NCBI GenBank assembly: GCA_900321605.1
Contig: ONWR01000015.1
Span: forward strand, 1 to 41,626
Direction: 5' to 3'
DNA: 41,626 nucleotides
Origin: an uncultured Bacteroidales bacterium
Lineage (GTDB): Bacteria; Bacteroidota; Bacteroidia; Bacteroidales; Paludibacteraceae
Shown piece after piece: positions 8,826 through 17,541 of the stretch. A program made the translations under genes and the position numbers. The notes under the pieces were generated by a model. It saw only the letters and a program-made list of their open reading frames with translations, did no database searches and had not been told where the DNA came from. Position 1 is the first letter of the stretch. The number at the start of each line of letters is the position of its first letter.

Positions 8826-9518
8826 ATGTCGTTTCGGTTCAAGCAGTTTTATATAGAGGATAGTAAGTGCGCCATGAAGGTAGGAACCGATGGCGTGCTG
8901 TTGGGATGCTGGGCAGAAACGGAAGATGTCAGATGTCAGATGTCAGATTTCAGAATTCTCGATGTTGGCACCGGAAGCGGATTGATTGCACGGATGATGA
9001 TGCAGCGGTTCCCGGAAGCGGAAGTAGAGGGAATAGACATTGACGAGGCGGCTGTGGAGCAAGCAAGAGAAAACGGCGTACAAGCTTATGTATCGAGGCT
9101 GCAAGAATGGAAGAAAGAAGGCGGGTACGACCTGATTGTTTCTAATCCGCCGTATTTTCAGAATAGTTTGAAGAATCCGGACAAAGGGCGTGAGTTAGCG
9201 AGACACACGGATAGCTTGAGTTACGAAGAGCTGATTGATCACAGCGCACGTTTGTTGCGGGAGGGAGGGCAGTTAGCGCTGATCCTTCCGGCAGATAAGG
9301 AAGCGGAGATGCGACAAATAGCGGCAAGCAAGAACCTGTTCCTCACGCACGTAACGCGCGTATATAGTAAGGAGTCAAAACCGGCAAGACGGGTGCTTTT
9401 AGCCTTCAGATATCAGATATCAGATATCAGCCGGACTGAAGATACGTTGGTTTTGGAGGATGAGAAAGGCGGGCGATCTACGGCGTACCAAGAATTAACA
9501 AAGGACTTCTACCTATAA
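8826..9518 (+). CDS. trmN6: tRNA1(Val) (adenine(37)-N6)-methyltransferase (YfiC/TrmN6 family)
   Basis: A 230-aa SAM-dependent methyltransferase predicted to make m6A37 in tRNA-Val. Visible motifs are the SAM-binding loop ILDVGTGSGLIARMM, the acidic EGIDIDEAA and the catalytic VSNPPYF. The amino end FRFKQFYIEDSKCAMKVGTDGVLLG is characteristic of the family. Two short segments are encoded by 7-bp repeat arrays: residues about 34-45 (EDVRCQMSDFRI) just before the SAM motif, and about 195-202 (YQISDIS) near the C-terminus. Both keep the frame, so the enzyme is probably functional. The stop codon is the first triplet of a 23-bp tandem duplication. Confidence 0.92.
   Translation: MSFRFKQFYIEDSKCAMKVGTDGVLLGCWAETEDVRCQMSDFRILDVGTGSGLIARMMMQRFPEAEVEGIDIDEAAVEQARENGVQAYVSRLQEWKKEGGYDLIVSNPPYFQNSLKNPDKGRELARHTDSLSYEELIDHSARLLREGGQLALILPADKEAEMRQIAASKNLFLTHVTRVYSKESKPARRVLLAFRYQISDISRTEDTLVLEDEKGGRSTAYQELTKDFYL
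8924..8958. repeat. five 7-bp units inside trmN6
   Basis: AGATGTC three times, then AGATTTC and AGAATTC, all within the reading frame. The same TTTCAGA-type heptamer occurs at the 3' end of zapA (11201-11228). Confidence 0.93.
9408..9428. repeat. three perfect AGATATC units inside trmN6
   Basis: Three identical heptamers (21 bp, frame-neutral) near the 3' end of the gene. They encode part of FRYQISDIS. Confidence 0.93.
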
Positions 9519-9561
9519 AGACCGCTTCGCTGAAAGAATAAAGACCGCTTCGCTGAAAGAA
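9516..9561. repeat. perfect 23-bp tandem duplication over the trmN6 stop
   Basis: Two identical 23-bp units beginning TAAAGACCGCTTCGC, at 9516-9538 and 9539-9561, plus seven bases of a third. The first TAA is the trmN6 stop codon. Confidence 0.95.
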
Positions 9562-9592
9562 TAAAGACAAAAATGCCCCTAAGATACAAAAT

Positions 9593-9628
9593 AAAGATAG
9601 GGTGTGTTAAGAGACACACCCTATCTTT
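9593..9628. terminator. bidirectional intrinsic terminator between trmN6 and rny
   Basis: A perfect 15-bp stem (9593-9607 with 9614-9628) closes a 6-nt loop. It starts with AAA and ends with TTT, so either strand gives a U-run. It lies between the convergent genes trmN6 and rny. Confidence 0.9.
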
Positions 9629-9651
9629 TATTGTGCATTAATGCACGATGC

Positions 9652-11175
9652 TTATTTAGCGACGTTGACGGCGCGGACCTCACGGATGACGGTCACTTTG
9701 ATCTGACCCGGGTAGGTCATCTCGTCCTGAATACGTTTCGCGAGATCGAAAGAGAGGAGTTCGGTATCCTTATCGGAGATCTTATCGGCTCCGACGATCA
9801 CACGCAGTTCACGTCCTGCCTGCAGGGCATAGGTCTTCACTACGCCCGGGAAGGACATAGCAAGGTTCTCCAGATCGTTGAGACGTTTCACATACGACTC
9901 CACGATCTCACGACGGGCACCCGGACGGGCACCGGAGATCGCATCGCAGGCTTGAACGATAGGAGCGATGATGGTGGTCATCTCGCACTCATCGTGGTGA
10001 GCACCTACCGCATTGCAGATATCGGGTTTCTCTCCGTATTTCTCACAGAGTTTCATACCAAGCTCTGCGTGCGGCAGTTCGACATCATCATCGGCTACTT
10101 TACCGATATCGTGAAGAAGTCCGGCACGTTTAGCAGCCTTGACGTTCAGACCTAACTCACCCGCCATGGCGGCACAGAGGTTAGCGGTCTCACGGCTGTG
10201 TTGGAGCAAGTTCTGTCCATAGGAAGAACGGTATTTCATCTTACCGACGAGGCGCACCAACTCCGGATGCAGACCATGGATACCAAGGTCAATAGTCGTA
10301 CGTTTACCTACTTCGACGATCTCATCCTCCACTTGTTTGGTTACTTTCGCAACAACCTCTTCGATACGCGCGGGGTGAATACGTCCGTCTTGCACGAGTT
10401 GGTGCAAAGCGAGACGCGCTATCTCACGGCGTACGGGATCGAAGGCAGAGAGGGTGATTGCTTCGGGTGTATCGTCCACTACGATCTCGACGCCGGTAGC
10501 GGCTTCGAGTGCGCGGATGTTACGTCCTTCACGACCGATGATACGTCCTTTGACTTCGTCATTCTCAATGTGGAAGACAGAGACGGTACTCTCAGCAGCC
10601 GTTTCCGAAGCCACACGCTGGATCGTCTGGATGATGATTTTCTTGGCTTCTTTGTTTGCCTCCAGACGGGCATTGTCCATGATCTCATTGATATAGGACA
10701 TAGCCGAAGTCTTCGCTTCATCCTTGAGGGCTTCAACAAGCTGCTTTTTCGCTTCCTCGGCAGACATTCCGGAGAGTTGCTCCAATTGTTTCTCTGCCTG
10801 TTGGTGCATCTTGTCCACCTCTTGCTGCTTGTAGTCGAGGGCTTGTTGGCGTTGCTCTACTGCTTGCGTTTTTTGATTTACTTCGTTGAGGGATCGTTGG
10901 ATCTCACCCTGACGCTGATTGAGCTGCTGCTCGCGTTGGTTCAAACGCTGTTCATGCTGTTGAATACGTTTGTCCTGCTCACGTACTGTATTGTCGTGCT
11001 CCAGTTTCAGGGCGATAAATTTCTCTTTTGCCTCAACAATCTTGTTTTTCTTGATCACCTCAGCTTCCTCTGCCGCTTTCTTGAGTAAGTTTGCAGCTGC
11101 GGTACGCGAGATGAGATAGTAGATACCGGCTCCGAGAAGGAGACCTGCTACTCCAAATAAAATTGCTGTCATCAT
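9652..11175 (-). CDS. rny: ribonuclease Y
   Basis: A membrane-anchored endoribonuclease that starts mRNA decay. The 507-aa protein has an N-terminal membrane segment ([19 protein letters not shown]). A long Q/E/K-rich coiled coil follows (about 35-150). The KH domain has [17 protein letters not shown]. The HD domain carries [12 protein letters not shown] and the flanking GAHHDECE. The C-terminal part is conserved ([20 protein letters not shown]). Length and order match the family (about 510-520 aa). It is preceded by zapA at 35 bp and a ZapB-like gene, a gene order I regard as common in Bacteroidota. A second Met follows the first; ATG at 11175 is used. It ends at the terminator shared with trmN6. 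Confidence 0.97.
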   Translation of the reverse strand: MMTAILFGVAGLLLGAGIYYLISRTAAANLLKKAAEEAEVIKKNKIVEAKEKFIALKLEHDNTVREQDKRIQQHEQRLNQREQQLNQRQGEIQRSLNEVNQKTQAVEQRQQALDYKQQEVDKMHQQAEKQLEQLSGMSAEEAKKQLVEALKDEAKTSAMSYINEIMDNARLEANKEAKKIIIQTIQRVASETAAESTVSVFHIENDEVKGRIIGREGRNIRALEAATGVEIVVDDTPEAITLSAFDPVRREIARLALHQLVQDGRIHPARIEEVVAKVTKQVEDEIVEVGKRTTIDLGIHGLHPELVRLVGKMKYRSSYGQNLLQHSRETANLCAAMAGELGLNVKAAKRAGLLHDIGKVADDDVELPHAELGMKLCEKYGEKPDICNAVGAHHDECEMTTIIAPIVQACDAISGARPGARREIVESYVKRLNDLENLAMSFPGVVKTYALQAGRELRVIVGADKISDKDTELLSFDLAKRIQDEMTYPGQIKVTVIREVRAVNVAK

Positions 11176-11200
11176 TGATTTATCGTGTTTGTTTTGTTAG

Positions 11201-11228
11201 TTTTCAGAATTCAGATTTCAGATTTCAG
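11201..11228. repeat. four 7-bp units overlapping the zapA stop
   Basis: TTTTCAG, AATTCAG, ATTTCAG and ATTTCAG in a row. The zapA stop codon (11213-11211) lies inside the array, so the last residues of ZapA (KSEI) are repeat-encoded. Confidence 0.9.
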
Positions 11229-11507
11229 ACAATTGAGAATCTGTTCATTCAATGCTTTTAGTTCTTTCTCCACGGGAACAAGTGATTTCTCCCGTGCGTC
11301 AGACTGTAGGGCGACTGCCACTTCGAGGGCAGTATACATCCATAATTGTTCTGCGGAGGCGTTTGGTCGCAATTTAAGGTAATATTGATAACGCCTATTG
11401 AGCAAGTCCGCAGCCTTGCGATAAATGGGTTCTTGATCACGCTCTACCTCCAGCCCCACGGTGTGGGCATCGAGATGCAAGTTAATATGTTGCTTATCAA
11501 CAATCAT
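11211..11507 (-). CDS. zapA: cell division protein ZapA
   Basis: A 98-aa protein fitting ZapA, which binds and bundles FtsZ at midcell. The N-terminal HINLHLDAHTVGLEV and the following RDQEPIYRKAADLLNRRYQ match the small ZapA globular domain. The C-terminal part (ALEVAVALQSDAREK...VEKELKALNEQIL) is a helical coiled coil. It lies between a ZapB-like coiled-coil gene (91 bp upstream) and rny. Its C-terminus is formed by the heptamer array over its stop codon. Confidence 0.85.
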   Translation of the reverse strand: MIVDKQHINLHLDAHTVGLEVERDQEPIYRKAADLLNRRYQYYLKLRPNASAEQLWMYTALEVAVALQSDAREKSLVPVEKELKALNEQILNCLKSEI

Positions 11508-11529
11508 TTTTATGTACGAAGGACAAATG

Positions 11530-11597
11530 TACGATGTACGATTTATTGACGATTTATTTTAATTGACGATTTACGCGGTCAATTTTTAAGTGACGAT
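11530..11597. repeat. TTGACGATT-type degenerate repeats
   Basis: Units of the type GACGATTTATT and TTGACGATTTAC fill the gap between the ZapB-like gene and zapA. They resemble those at 8757-8821. Confidence 0.65.
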
Positions 11598-11873
11598 TTA
11601 TTTTTTGAGGGCGTTGATGGCGCGATCGAGTTGTGCTATGAGGGCATTGAGACGCTTGAGTGCTTCCTCGTTGGTCTCTGCCGAAGTGAGAGCGTTAGCA
11701 GTGGCTAAACGTCGGTTCTTTTGCTGCAGATCCAGCAGGTCAGCGTGCGTACGGATGAGTTCCTGACGCTGCCGATCGACATCTTCACGCAGTTGAACAT
11801 TCTCCTTCTGCAACGCTTGGTAACGCTGCAGAAGGAGTTGCACATTTTGCGATAGATCGTCGAGAGCCTGCAT
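11598..11873 (-). CDS. small coiled-coil protein, ZapB-like
   Basis: A 91-aa protein that is almost entirely predicted coiled coil. It has leucines and isoleucines at heptad spacing (VQLLLQRYQALQKENVQLRE; LKRLNALIAQLDRAINALKK), is rich in Q, E and R, and has no cysteine. It lies immediately upstream of zapA, in the position where Bacteroidota carry a cell-division coiled-coil protein. Because coiled coils resemble each other, the ZapB assignment rests mainly on location. No clear TAnnTTTG promoter was found upstream. Confidence 0.7.
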   Translation of the reverse strand: MQALDDLSQNVQLLLQRYQALQKENVQLREDVDRQRQELIRTHADLLDLQQKNRRLATANALTSAETNEEALKRLNALIAQLDRAINALKK

Positions 11874-11875
11874 GA

Positions 11876-11916
11876 TTTACAATTCACAATTTATAATTCA
11901 CAATTCACAAAGGGCT
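11876..11916. repeat. AATTCAC-type short repeats
   Basis: Units such as AATTCAC, AATTTAT and AATTCAC fill the start of the gap (11874-12015) between the ZapB-like gene and the DUF3078 gene. No gene is visible in the rest of that 142-bp gap. Confidence 0.7.
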
Positions 11917-12015
11917 TTGGGAGTCGAGTACGATTTATCAAGATACGTACGGTTCTCAAAATTTGGTACAAAACTCTTTAGGAAGCTTTGTTCATTATAA
12001 TTTGATAATTGTTCA

Positions 12016-13248
12016 TTAGAAACTGTAACCAACGCCGATACCGATGACGCCTTTGAATTGGCAACGCTCAGCTACATCGCCGTTCTTGTTGGCAATCAGG
12101 ACACCCGGGTAGTATTTCAGACTCGTCTGAAGGGTCACTTGGAGACATTTGAGGAACTGATAGCTCAGCGCTACATCCCAGTCCACATCAAAATGACCGA
12201 AGGAACGATTCTTGTTCGAATACTTGAAATAACGCTCTGCGTCGGAAAGCAGGTCCCATGAACCAGCTCCGTTCACTTTCTCGTATGCCTCTTTGCGGTC
12301 AAAACCTTTGCCCTGATACGGGGAGAAGAGAGCCAGCGTAGTGGTCAGTTTGAAATCCTTGTAGGTATAAGCAATAGCACCCTTTAAGCTCAAACCGAAC
12401 TCAGCACGGAAATCACGGAATTTCTTGTCACCATTTCTGGAATACGTATAGGTACCATAGGTATCTTGCAGTCTGGTACGAAGATCGTTGTGATTTTCCA
12501 CTTGTACATCGTAAGAATAGTCAGCTAACGCTGCATCGTACTCAGCCTGCGTGATCTCACCAGCTGCCAAAGCGGCATCCTCCATAGCGACGAAAGCCTC
12601 TTCGGTATATTTCTTATTCCAAGCCTTGCCGGTATAAGCAGTAGTGATACGACCGGCGATCGGAGAGAGATACACCGAGAAGTCAGCTCCGTTATAGCTG
12701 TACTTGTAGTCAATACCGACAGAGATATCGGTGTACGACGGAGCAAGCCATTTGGAGATAACCGGGTTGTAGCCATCTACGTAATCACGACCGAGGGAGT
12801 ATTGGCTCTGGAAGCCACCAAGAACGGTCAGATACCAGTTTTTCTTAAACTCCCAGCCCAGTTTCGTAGCGAGTTTGATATTATCGCTGGATTTCTGGAA
12901 TTTGTCCTCTTTTTGGTCAATCCAAGTCATTCCGTAATCGGTGTCGAAATTGGTTTCCCAAGCGAGTGAATTCTTGTGATAGAGCAGATGGAGTTTCGCA
13001 TAAGCGATAGCGTTCACATTATTCTTACCACCGGCAGACCAGTTCACGAGTCCGGTAGCAGCGGCATTGAGACCGATTGTTCCGTCAAATTTCCATGCCT
13101 TCTCACCTTCCTCTAACTTCTTGAGATCATCCCCGGCTTTAGCAGCAGCTTCCACGTTACCGGTCACTTTTGCTTTGTCCACCTCCTGGGCATTGATTGT
13201 AAGCGCCGCCATAAGGCAAATCGCTACAGATAAAAATGTTTTTTTCAT
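12016..13248 (-). CDS. DUF3078 outer-membrane protein
   Basis: A 410-aa secreted protein with a clear signal peptide (MKKTFLSVAICLMAALTINAQ). The family pattern is visible: WKFDGTIGLNAAATGLVNWSAGGKN and YHKNSLAWETNFDTDYGMTW, followed by alternating aromatic strands and the C-terminal GVIGIGVGYSF expected of an outer-membrane beta-barrel. Function is unknown; DUF3078 proteins are common and often single in Bacteroidota. It has its own promoter (13330-13360) and appears monocistronic. The segment at about residues 210-245 (AMEDAALAAGEITQAEYDAA and onward) looks like a charged insertion between strands. Confidence 0.88.
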   Translation of the reverse strand: MKKTFLSVAICLMAALTINAQEVDKAKVTGNVEAAAKAGDDLKKLEEGEKAWKFDGTIGLNAAATGLVNWSAGGKNNVNAIAYAKLHLLYHKNSLAWETNFDTDYGMTWIDQKEDKFQKSSDNIKLATKLGWEFKKNWYLTVLGGFQSQYSLGRDYVDGYNPVISKWLAPSYTDISVGIDYKYSYNGADFSVYLSPIAGRITTAYTGKAWNKKYTEEAFVAMEDAALAAGEITQAEYDAALADYSYDVQVENHNDLRTRLQDTYGTYTYSRNGDKKFRDFRAEFGLSLKGAIAYTYKDFKLTTTLALFSPYQGKGFDRKEAYEKVNGAGSWDLLSDAERYFKYSNKNRSFGHFDVDWDVALSYQFLKCLQVTLQTSLKYYPGVLIANKNGDVAERCQFKGVIGIGVGYSF

Positions 13249-13329
13249 ATTCGATGTTGTTTGTTAATGTTTATTGTTTTCTCAATCTCCGATCGGCAGC
13301 TCAAACGACACTTCATCGGAAATCGGGCA

Positions 13330-13360
13330 CAAAGGTACAAAAAATTTCTGATATACGCAA
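13330..13360 (-). promoter_or_regulatory. Bacteroidota-type promoter for the DUF3078 gene
   Basis: Minus strand: TTG (13360-13358), 20 bp, TACCTTTG (13337-13330), about 80 bp before the start at 13248. Confidence 0.87.
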
Positions 13361-13517
13361 ATAAATTAAGAAAAAAATGCGCGCATACACGAGAAAAAGT
13401 TCAAAAGGAGCCTTTAAGACCCCCGTAAAAAGCCCGAATCAATATCGAAAACCGCGTACTTACGACGCACTTACCACGCACTAACAACGCACTACGCGTG
13501 CTCTATTCTCACAAAAG

Positions 13518-13624
13518 CGTAGTTACTACGTAACTACGGTAATTGTTCGAATGAGCCCGCTTTCAAGAAAAATCAGAGATTTTTCTTGGTTCTTATATGT
13601 ATTATATACTAAAGTATATAATAC
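13518..13624. promoter_or_regulatory. three consecutive inverted repeats (operator or RNA hairpins)
   Basis: Hairpin 1 has a 9-bp stem (13518-13526 with 13530-13538, CGTAGTTAC) and a 3-nt loop. Hairpin 2 has an 11-bp stem (13564-13574 with 13578-13588, CAAGAAAAATC) and loop AGA. Hairpin 3 is a near-perfect palindrome, 12-bp arms (13599-13610 with 13613-13624, GTATTATATACT) and spacer AA. All three are perfect by eye. No gene end is near, so simple termination does not explain them. Confidence 0.75.
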
Positions 13625-13796
13625 TGCAATGTTGAAGGAATTTGATAAAAATTAAAAATTAAGAATTAAGAATTTGGAGGGGTATTTGGATGAGGAAAAG
13701 GGGTAAAATATGTGTAAAAAGTAACGAAAATATAGAAAGTGTCAATTTTTACACATTTTTTTATAATATATACACACGTGTTTGCGAAAAAAGCAG

Positions 13797-13804
13797 TAAT
13801 TTTG
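13797..13804 (+). promoter_or_regulatory. probable -7 element for the T9SS cargo gene
   Basis: TAATTTTG at 13797-13804 matches the Bacteroidota -7 motif, 65 bp before the start at 13870. No TTG stands at the usual 20-bp distance (the bases there are CAC), so the -33 element is weak or the promoter needs help. Confidence 0.55.
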
Positions 13805-13869
13805 CAGCGTGATTTAATATCCCCTAATACGGGGTGTAAAGAAAAACGAAATTTAACAATAAAAAAAAT

Positions 13870-16800
13870 ATGAAAAACATTAAATTACTTGCTTTAACAT
13901 TCATCACAGCGTTAAGCACAAGTATTTGGGCACAAAAGACCTACACCTTTGATGACGGTGTAGCTTTAGCGACCGATTGGACTGTTGCAGACAACACCTC
14001 TTCAGTAGGTGGAACAGCCAAATGTGAGATTGCTTCACCCGGTAAATTTTCAGCTAAAAACGGAAACTATTTGTATTTTGGATTCGAGAACAAGAGCGGT
14101 ATTTCGATTTCTATTACCAGTACTGCTTCTTTTAGCAACATCAGTAATATCACTTTCGATGTTGTAGCTAACGACAATAGCAAGCCGAATTTTACTTTGG
14201 ATATAGTAGATGACAGCGGAAATGTAGTTAAGAATATATACAGCAACAAGGCTACGAAAGCCGATTTCAACACCGGAGGTACCAATAAATGGGGTGTTTC
14301 GAATAGTGACATCAGTCCGGTGGTTACGGGTCATATAAAATTGACGTTGACGGCTTCATCGTCCGGTAAATATGCAGCTATTGATAATTTAGCGGTAACT
14401 TACCAAGCAGGTCCTCCTCCTGCTTCGACAGATGCGACGTTGAGTTCTATAGTATATGGAACAGAGCAAACTCCGGTTCCGGGTTTTGCGGCAGATCAGT
14501 TGAGTTATGAGGTAGAGCTTCCCGCGGACTATGTAGGCGGTGCTCCTTCCGTTCAGGTGACGACAAGCGATGCCAACGCAACGACTAATATCACACAGGC
14601 TACTACCCTACCCGGCGTAGCTACTATCGTGGTAACGGCAGAAGATGGTACGACTACGAAGACGTACACTGTGACGTTCACCAAAGAGAGTGCGGCTCCG
14701 AAAGTGGAGAGCGCTACATGGCCAAACATCCGCGGAACAGCGGTTATTGACCAAGTGAACAAGACGATTACCGGTCAAGTGCTCAATGGAAGCAGTCTGA
14801 GTTTGGAGCCTACTTTTACCGGAAAATACCTTAACACACAGTCTCCGACAGGTGTTCAGAACTTTGCTAACGGTGCAATCAGTTACACGTTTACGAGTGC
14901 CAGCAACGAGCAAACCGTTTATAGTGTGACGATTACCGAGTCTCCGGCGGTTTCAACCGATGCTACATTGAGCAGTTTGACCTACGGAGGTAAGAGTGTT
15001 CCTAATTTCTCGCCGAGTACGCTGACCTACAATATAGAGTTAACGGCAGGAACCAAGACTCCTCCGACGATAGCTGCAACGCCTAATGACAACAAAGCTA
15101 CGATGACTATCACGCAGGCTTCGTCTGTTCCGGGCGTAGGCAAAGTAGAGGTGACCGCAGAAGATGGTACTACGAAATTGACTTATACGATCAATTATAC
15201 GGTACAAGTACCGCCCAGCGGATTGACCACACACGTACCGGAGATCTATGAAGCGAAAGAAATTGCAGGCGGATATAACACTCCGCTGACGGTAGTAGGC
15301 GGACGTGAATACGAGGTATTCTACATCAACCGTGATAACAGCAGTAACCTGACGATAGCTACCTCCAATATCGACAAGGCAGGAAATATATGCGATGATA
15401 CCGGCACTTCCAACACGGCAAAGACCAAAGACGGATGGCTCACCATCAGTTGTAACGGAACCGGCGGTGACTCGAATGCAGGTACCAGAGACGAGTTCCA
15501 AAGCTCTATCCGTAGCGCGAAGTTCAACAGCAGCAGTCATGTGATGGAGATGCATATTCAGGGCTATGACCAGTTCTCGTTCTACGGCAAGGATAACAAC
15601 CAGAACCCCGATAAGGGCAAGATGTTTGAGTTGTATATTGACGGCGTCAAACAAACACGTACTCCGCAGGACTATGCGATCAACCGTTTTGACATCTCCA
15701 CAGGCGAGCATGTGATTAAATTGACAGCTATCGGTGGTAGCGACAGTAAGTTGTGTTCGTTCTCTCTGCGCGTAGCACAAGAGCCGAGAACGAAATGGTT
15801 GAAAGGTAACGACTCGACACAGCGTGTATTGCAAACACAAGCTATTCAGCCGATTACCTACGTAACGAAATACAATAATATCCCGGGTGCCGAGACCCGT
15901 CTGGAGTGGATCGGCAATGAGGCAACGGGTATTCGTTTGCAGGAGGTCGGAGGAGATCTCACGGATACATTGCTGGTAAGCGGTGTGGCTAATTGTCCGA
16001 CAGGTACGTATAACTACGCCGTTGTGGCTTATTACAACGGCGTTCCGACAAGCCGCGCTACCGGTTCATTCCGTATAGCAACAGATATTCAGGCGATGAC
16101 GGAATTGGCTGTCGATGTGTACCAGAATGAGGAGATGGATCAAATCAAATTCCGCTACTACGCGTTGGACGAGAGTGCCGTTCAACTGACTTGGCCGAAC
16201 GGTCAGCCCGCAGGTATAGCAGGTAGTGGAGCAACCAACAACACCTATGTAATAGGTGGTACGCCGACTGCTGCAGAAGGTGTGTATAAGTTCGAGATCA
16301 CCGCAATAGGCGCCGATACCACGTTCAAAGGCTCAATCCATGTGAAGAAACTGGACTATGGTCAGAACCCCGTACTCTATCTGTATAAGAACACCGGTGC
16401 GGACGAGAAAGACGGCGTTTATACGCATCTAAAGACCAAGAATTGGAATGTGATTTCCCGTAAGGCGAAAGAGGACGGTTTGCGTCCGGCTGATCAGTAC
16501 TCGAAATATAAATGGATCTTAATCTCTGAAGATGCAGATTCGAATAACGAGGAAGTGTTAGCAGTAGTTCGCGGTGGAGCAAGTCTGCCGGTTCTGAACA
16601 TGAACGCGTTCAGTTATGCGTACGAGCGCAATGAGGACACGCCAAACGGATGGGGTGAACCCGACAACGGAAGTATCAGCGAAGGAGGCCGTTATATCAC
16701 CGTACAACGCGCTGATCATCCTATTTTCAAGACCCTCAACAAGAAGAAAGGCGATCGTATTCAAGTGCTTGATACTGTGATCTTCCGTGGATTGATGCCG

Positions 16801-17493
16801 ATTAATATCAAGCAGCAAGGCACACTCTGTCTGGCTACTTCGCCGACGCGTAATATCGAAGATTATGAAGCCGACGGCGAGATGCAGACGATCATCCATG
16901 AGATACCTGCCGGTATGCGCGGAGGAACTAAATATATCGGTTTCCCGATGTCGAAGCACAGCACAGAGCACCTTACGTCAGATGGTAAGAAAACGCTGGA
17001 CGCTATCGTTTCCTATCTGCTGAGCCCTGAGCCAACGGTATTCGTTCCTACCGTCCAGATCACCGGTTTCTCGCTGAACGGTATTGCCGGTAAGATTGAC
17101 CAGAGCAATAATACGATTCAAGTCAGCATCAATCGTAATGAATATCCGGATATAGACCTCGTCAATGCACAACCTGTAGTTACTTTGGCAGATCCCCAAA
17201 CTACCGTCACGCCGGCATCCGGAGAGACAGTCGATCTTTCCACCAGTAATATCCTGCCGGTGAAATACGTAGTGACCGATTTCATCAACCGTCGCGTATA
17301 TAACGTCTCTGTCACTTTCTATTCTCCGGAAGGCATTGAGGAAGTGTATACCGCAGGAGATTGGATTAACATCTATGATATTTTCGGACGCAAGATAGCT
17401 ACCACCAATGAGGATGTCTATACGATGAGCCTGCCTCGCGGCGTTTATATCATCGTGAACGAAAATGGTAACACCTTTAAGATAACACGTTAA
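13870..17493 (+). CDS. large secreted multidomain protein with T9SS type A sorting tail
   Basis: A 1207-aa protein with signal peptide (cut after IWAQ, residue 22). Order: beta-rich domain (about 23-180); cadherin-like beta-sandwich modules starting STDATLSSIVYG (188-273) and STDATLSSLTYG (362-447), each with ITQA...PG and V.AEDGTT.TYT; a related module between them (278-357); a jelly-roll-like stretch (454-637); two Ig-like segments (638-830); an alpha/beta-looking domain (about 835-1055, LYLYKNTGADEKDG to DAIVSYLLSPE); another beta module (1058-1150). The last 50 residues fit the Por/T9SS sorting domain (INIYDIFGRKIA, LPRGVYIIVN, FKITR). It is predicted to be surface-attached or released. 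No catalytic motif was recognised. mfd follows in the same frame after a single TAA. Confidence 0.9.
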   Translation: MKNIKLLALTFITALSTSIWAQKTYTFDDGVALATDWTVADNTSSVGGTAKCEIASPGKFSAKNGNYLYFGFENKSGISISITSTASFSNISNITFDVVANDNSKPNFTLDIVDDSGNVVKNIYSNKATKADFNTGGTNKWGVSNSDISPVVTGHIKLTLTASSSGKYAAIDNLAVTYQAGPPPASTDATLSSIVYGTEQTPVPGFAADQLSYEVELPADYVGGAPSVQVTTSDANATTNITQATTLPGVATIVVTAEDGTTTKTYTVTFTKESAAPKVESATWPNIRGTAVIDQVNKTITGQVLNGSSLSLEPTFTGKYLNTQSPTGVQNFANGAISYTFTSASNEQTVYSVTITESPAVSTDATLSSLTYGGKSVPNFSPSTLTYNIELTAGTKTPPTIAATPNDNKATMTITQASSVPGVGKVEVTAEDGTTKLTYTINYTVQVPPSGLTTHVPEIYEAKEIAGGYNTPLTVVGGREYEVFYINRDNSSNLTIATSNIDKAGNICDDTGTSNTAKTKDGWLTISCNGTGGDSNAGTRDEFQSSIRSAKFNSSSHVMEMHIQGYDQFSFYGKDNNQNPDKGKMFELYIDGVKQTRTPQDYAINRFDISTGEHVIKLTAIGGSDSKLCSFSLRVAQEPRTKWLKGNDSTQRVLQTQAIQPITYVTKYNNIPGAETRLEWIGNEATGIRLQEVGGDLTDTLLVSGVANCPTGTYNYAVVAYYNGVPTSRATGSFRIATDIQAMTELAVDVYQNEEMDQIKFRYYALDESAVQLTWPNGQPAGIAGSGATNNTYVIGGTPTAAEGVYKFEITAIGADTTFKGSIHVKKLDYGQNPVLYLYKNTGADEKDGVYTHLKTKNWNVISRKAKEDGLRPADQYSKYKWILISEDADSNNEEVLAVVRGGASLPVLNMNAFSYAYERNEDTPNGWGEPDNGSISEGGRYITVQRADHPIFKTLNKKKGDRIQVLDTVIFRGLMPINIKQQGTLCLATSPTRNIEDYEADGEMQTIIHEIPAGMRGGTKYIGFPMSKHSTEHLTSDGKKTLDAIVSYLLSPEPTVFVPTVQITGFSLNGIAGKIDQSNNTIQVSINRNEYPDIDLVNAQPVVTLADPQTTVTPASGETVDLSTSNILPVKYVVTDFINRRVYNVSVTFYSPEGIEEVYTAGDWINIYDIFGRKIATTNEDVYTMSLPRGVYIIVNENGNTFKITR

Positions 17494-17541
17494 GCAACGC
17501 AGATACATGATCTGAACATACTATTCGGTCAACACCCGGAA

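Larger units (their letters stand above)
13249..13869. other. 621-bp divergent intergenic region
   Basis: Holds the DUF3078 promoter (13330-13360), a degenerate run of 11-bp units around ACNACGCACTT (about 13460-13495), three inverted repeats (13518-13624), an AATTAAG-type repeat (about 13649-13673) and a probable promoter for the T9SS gene (13797-13804). I find no open frame with protein-like character. Confidence 0.7.

Noticed and set aside
15040-15840. 266-aa minus-strand open frame
   Set aside because: It is antisense to the T9SS cargo gene; the signal peptide, domains and sorting tail of the plus-strand gene leave no room for it.
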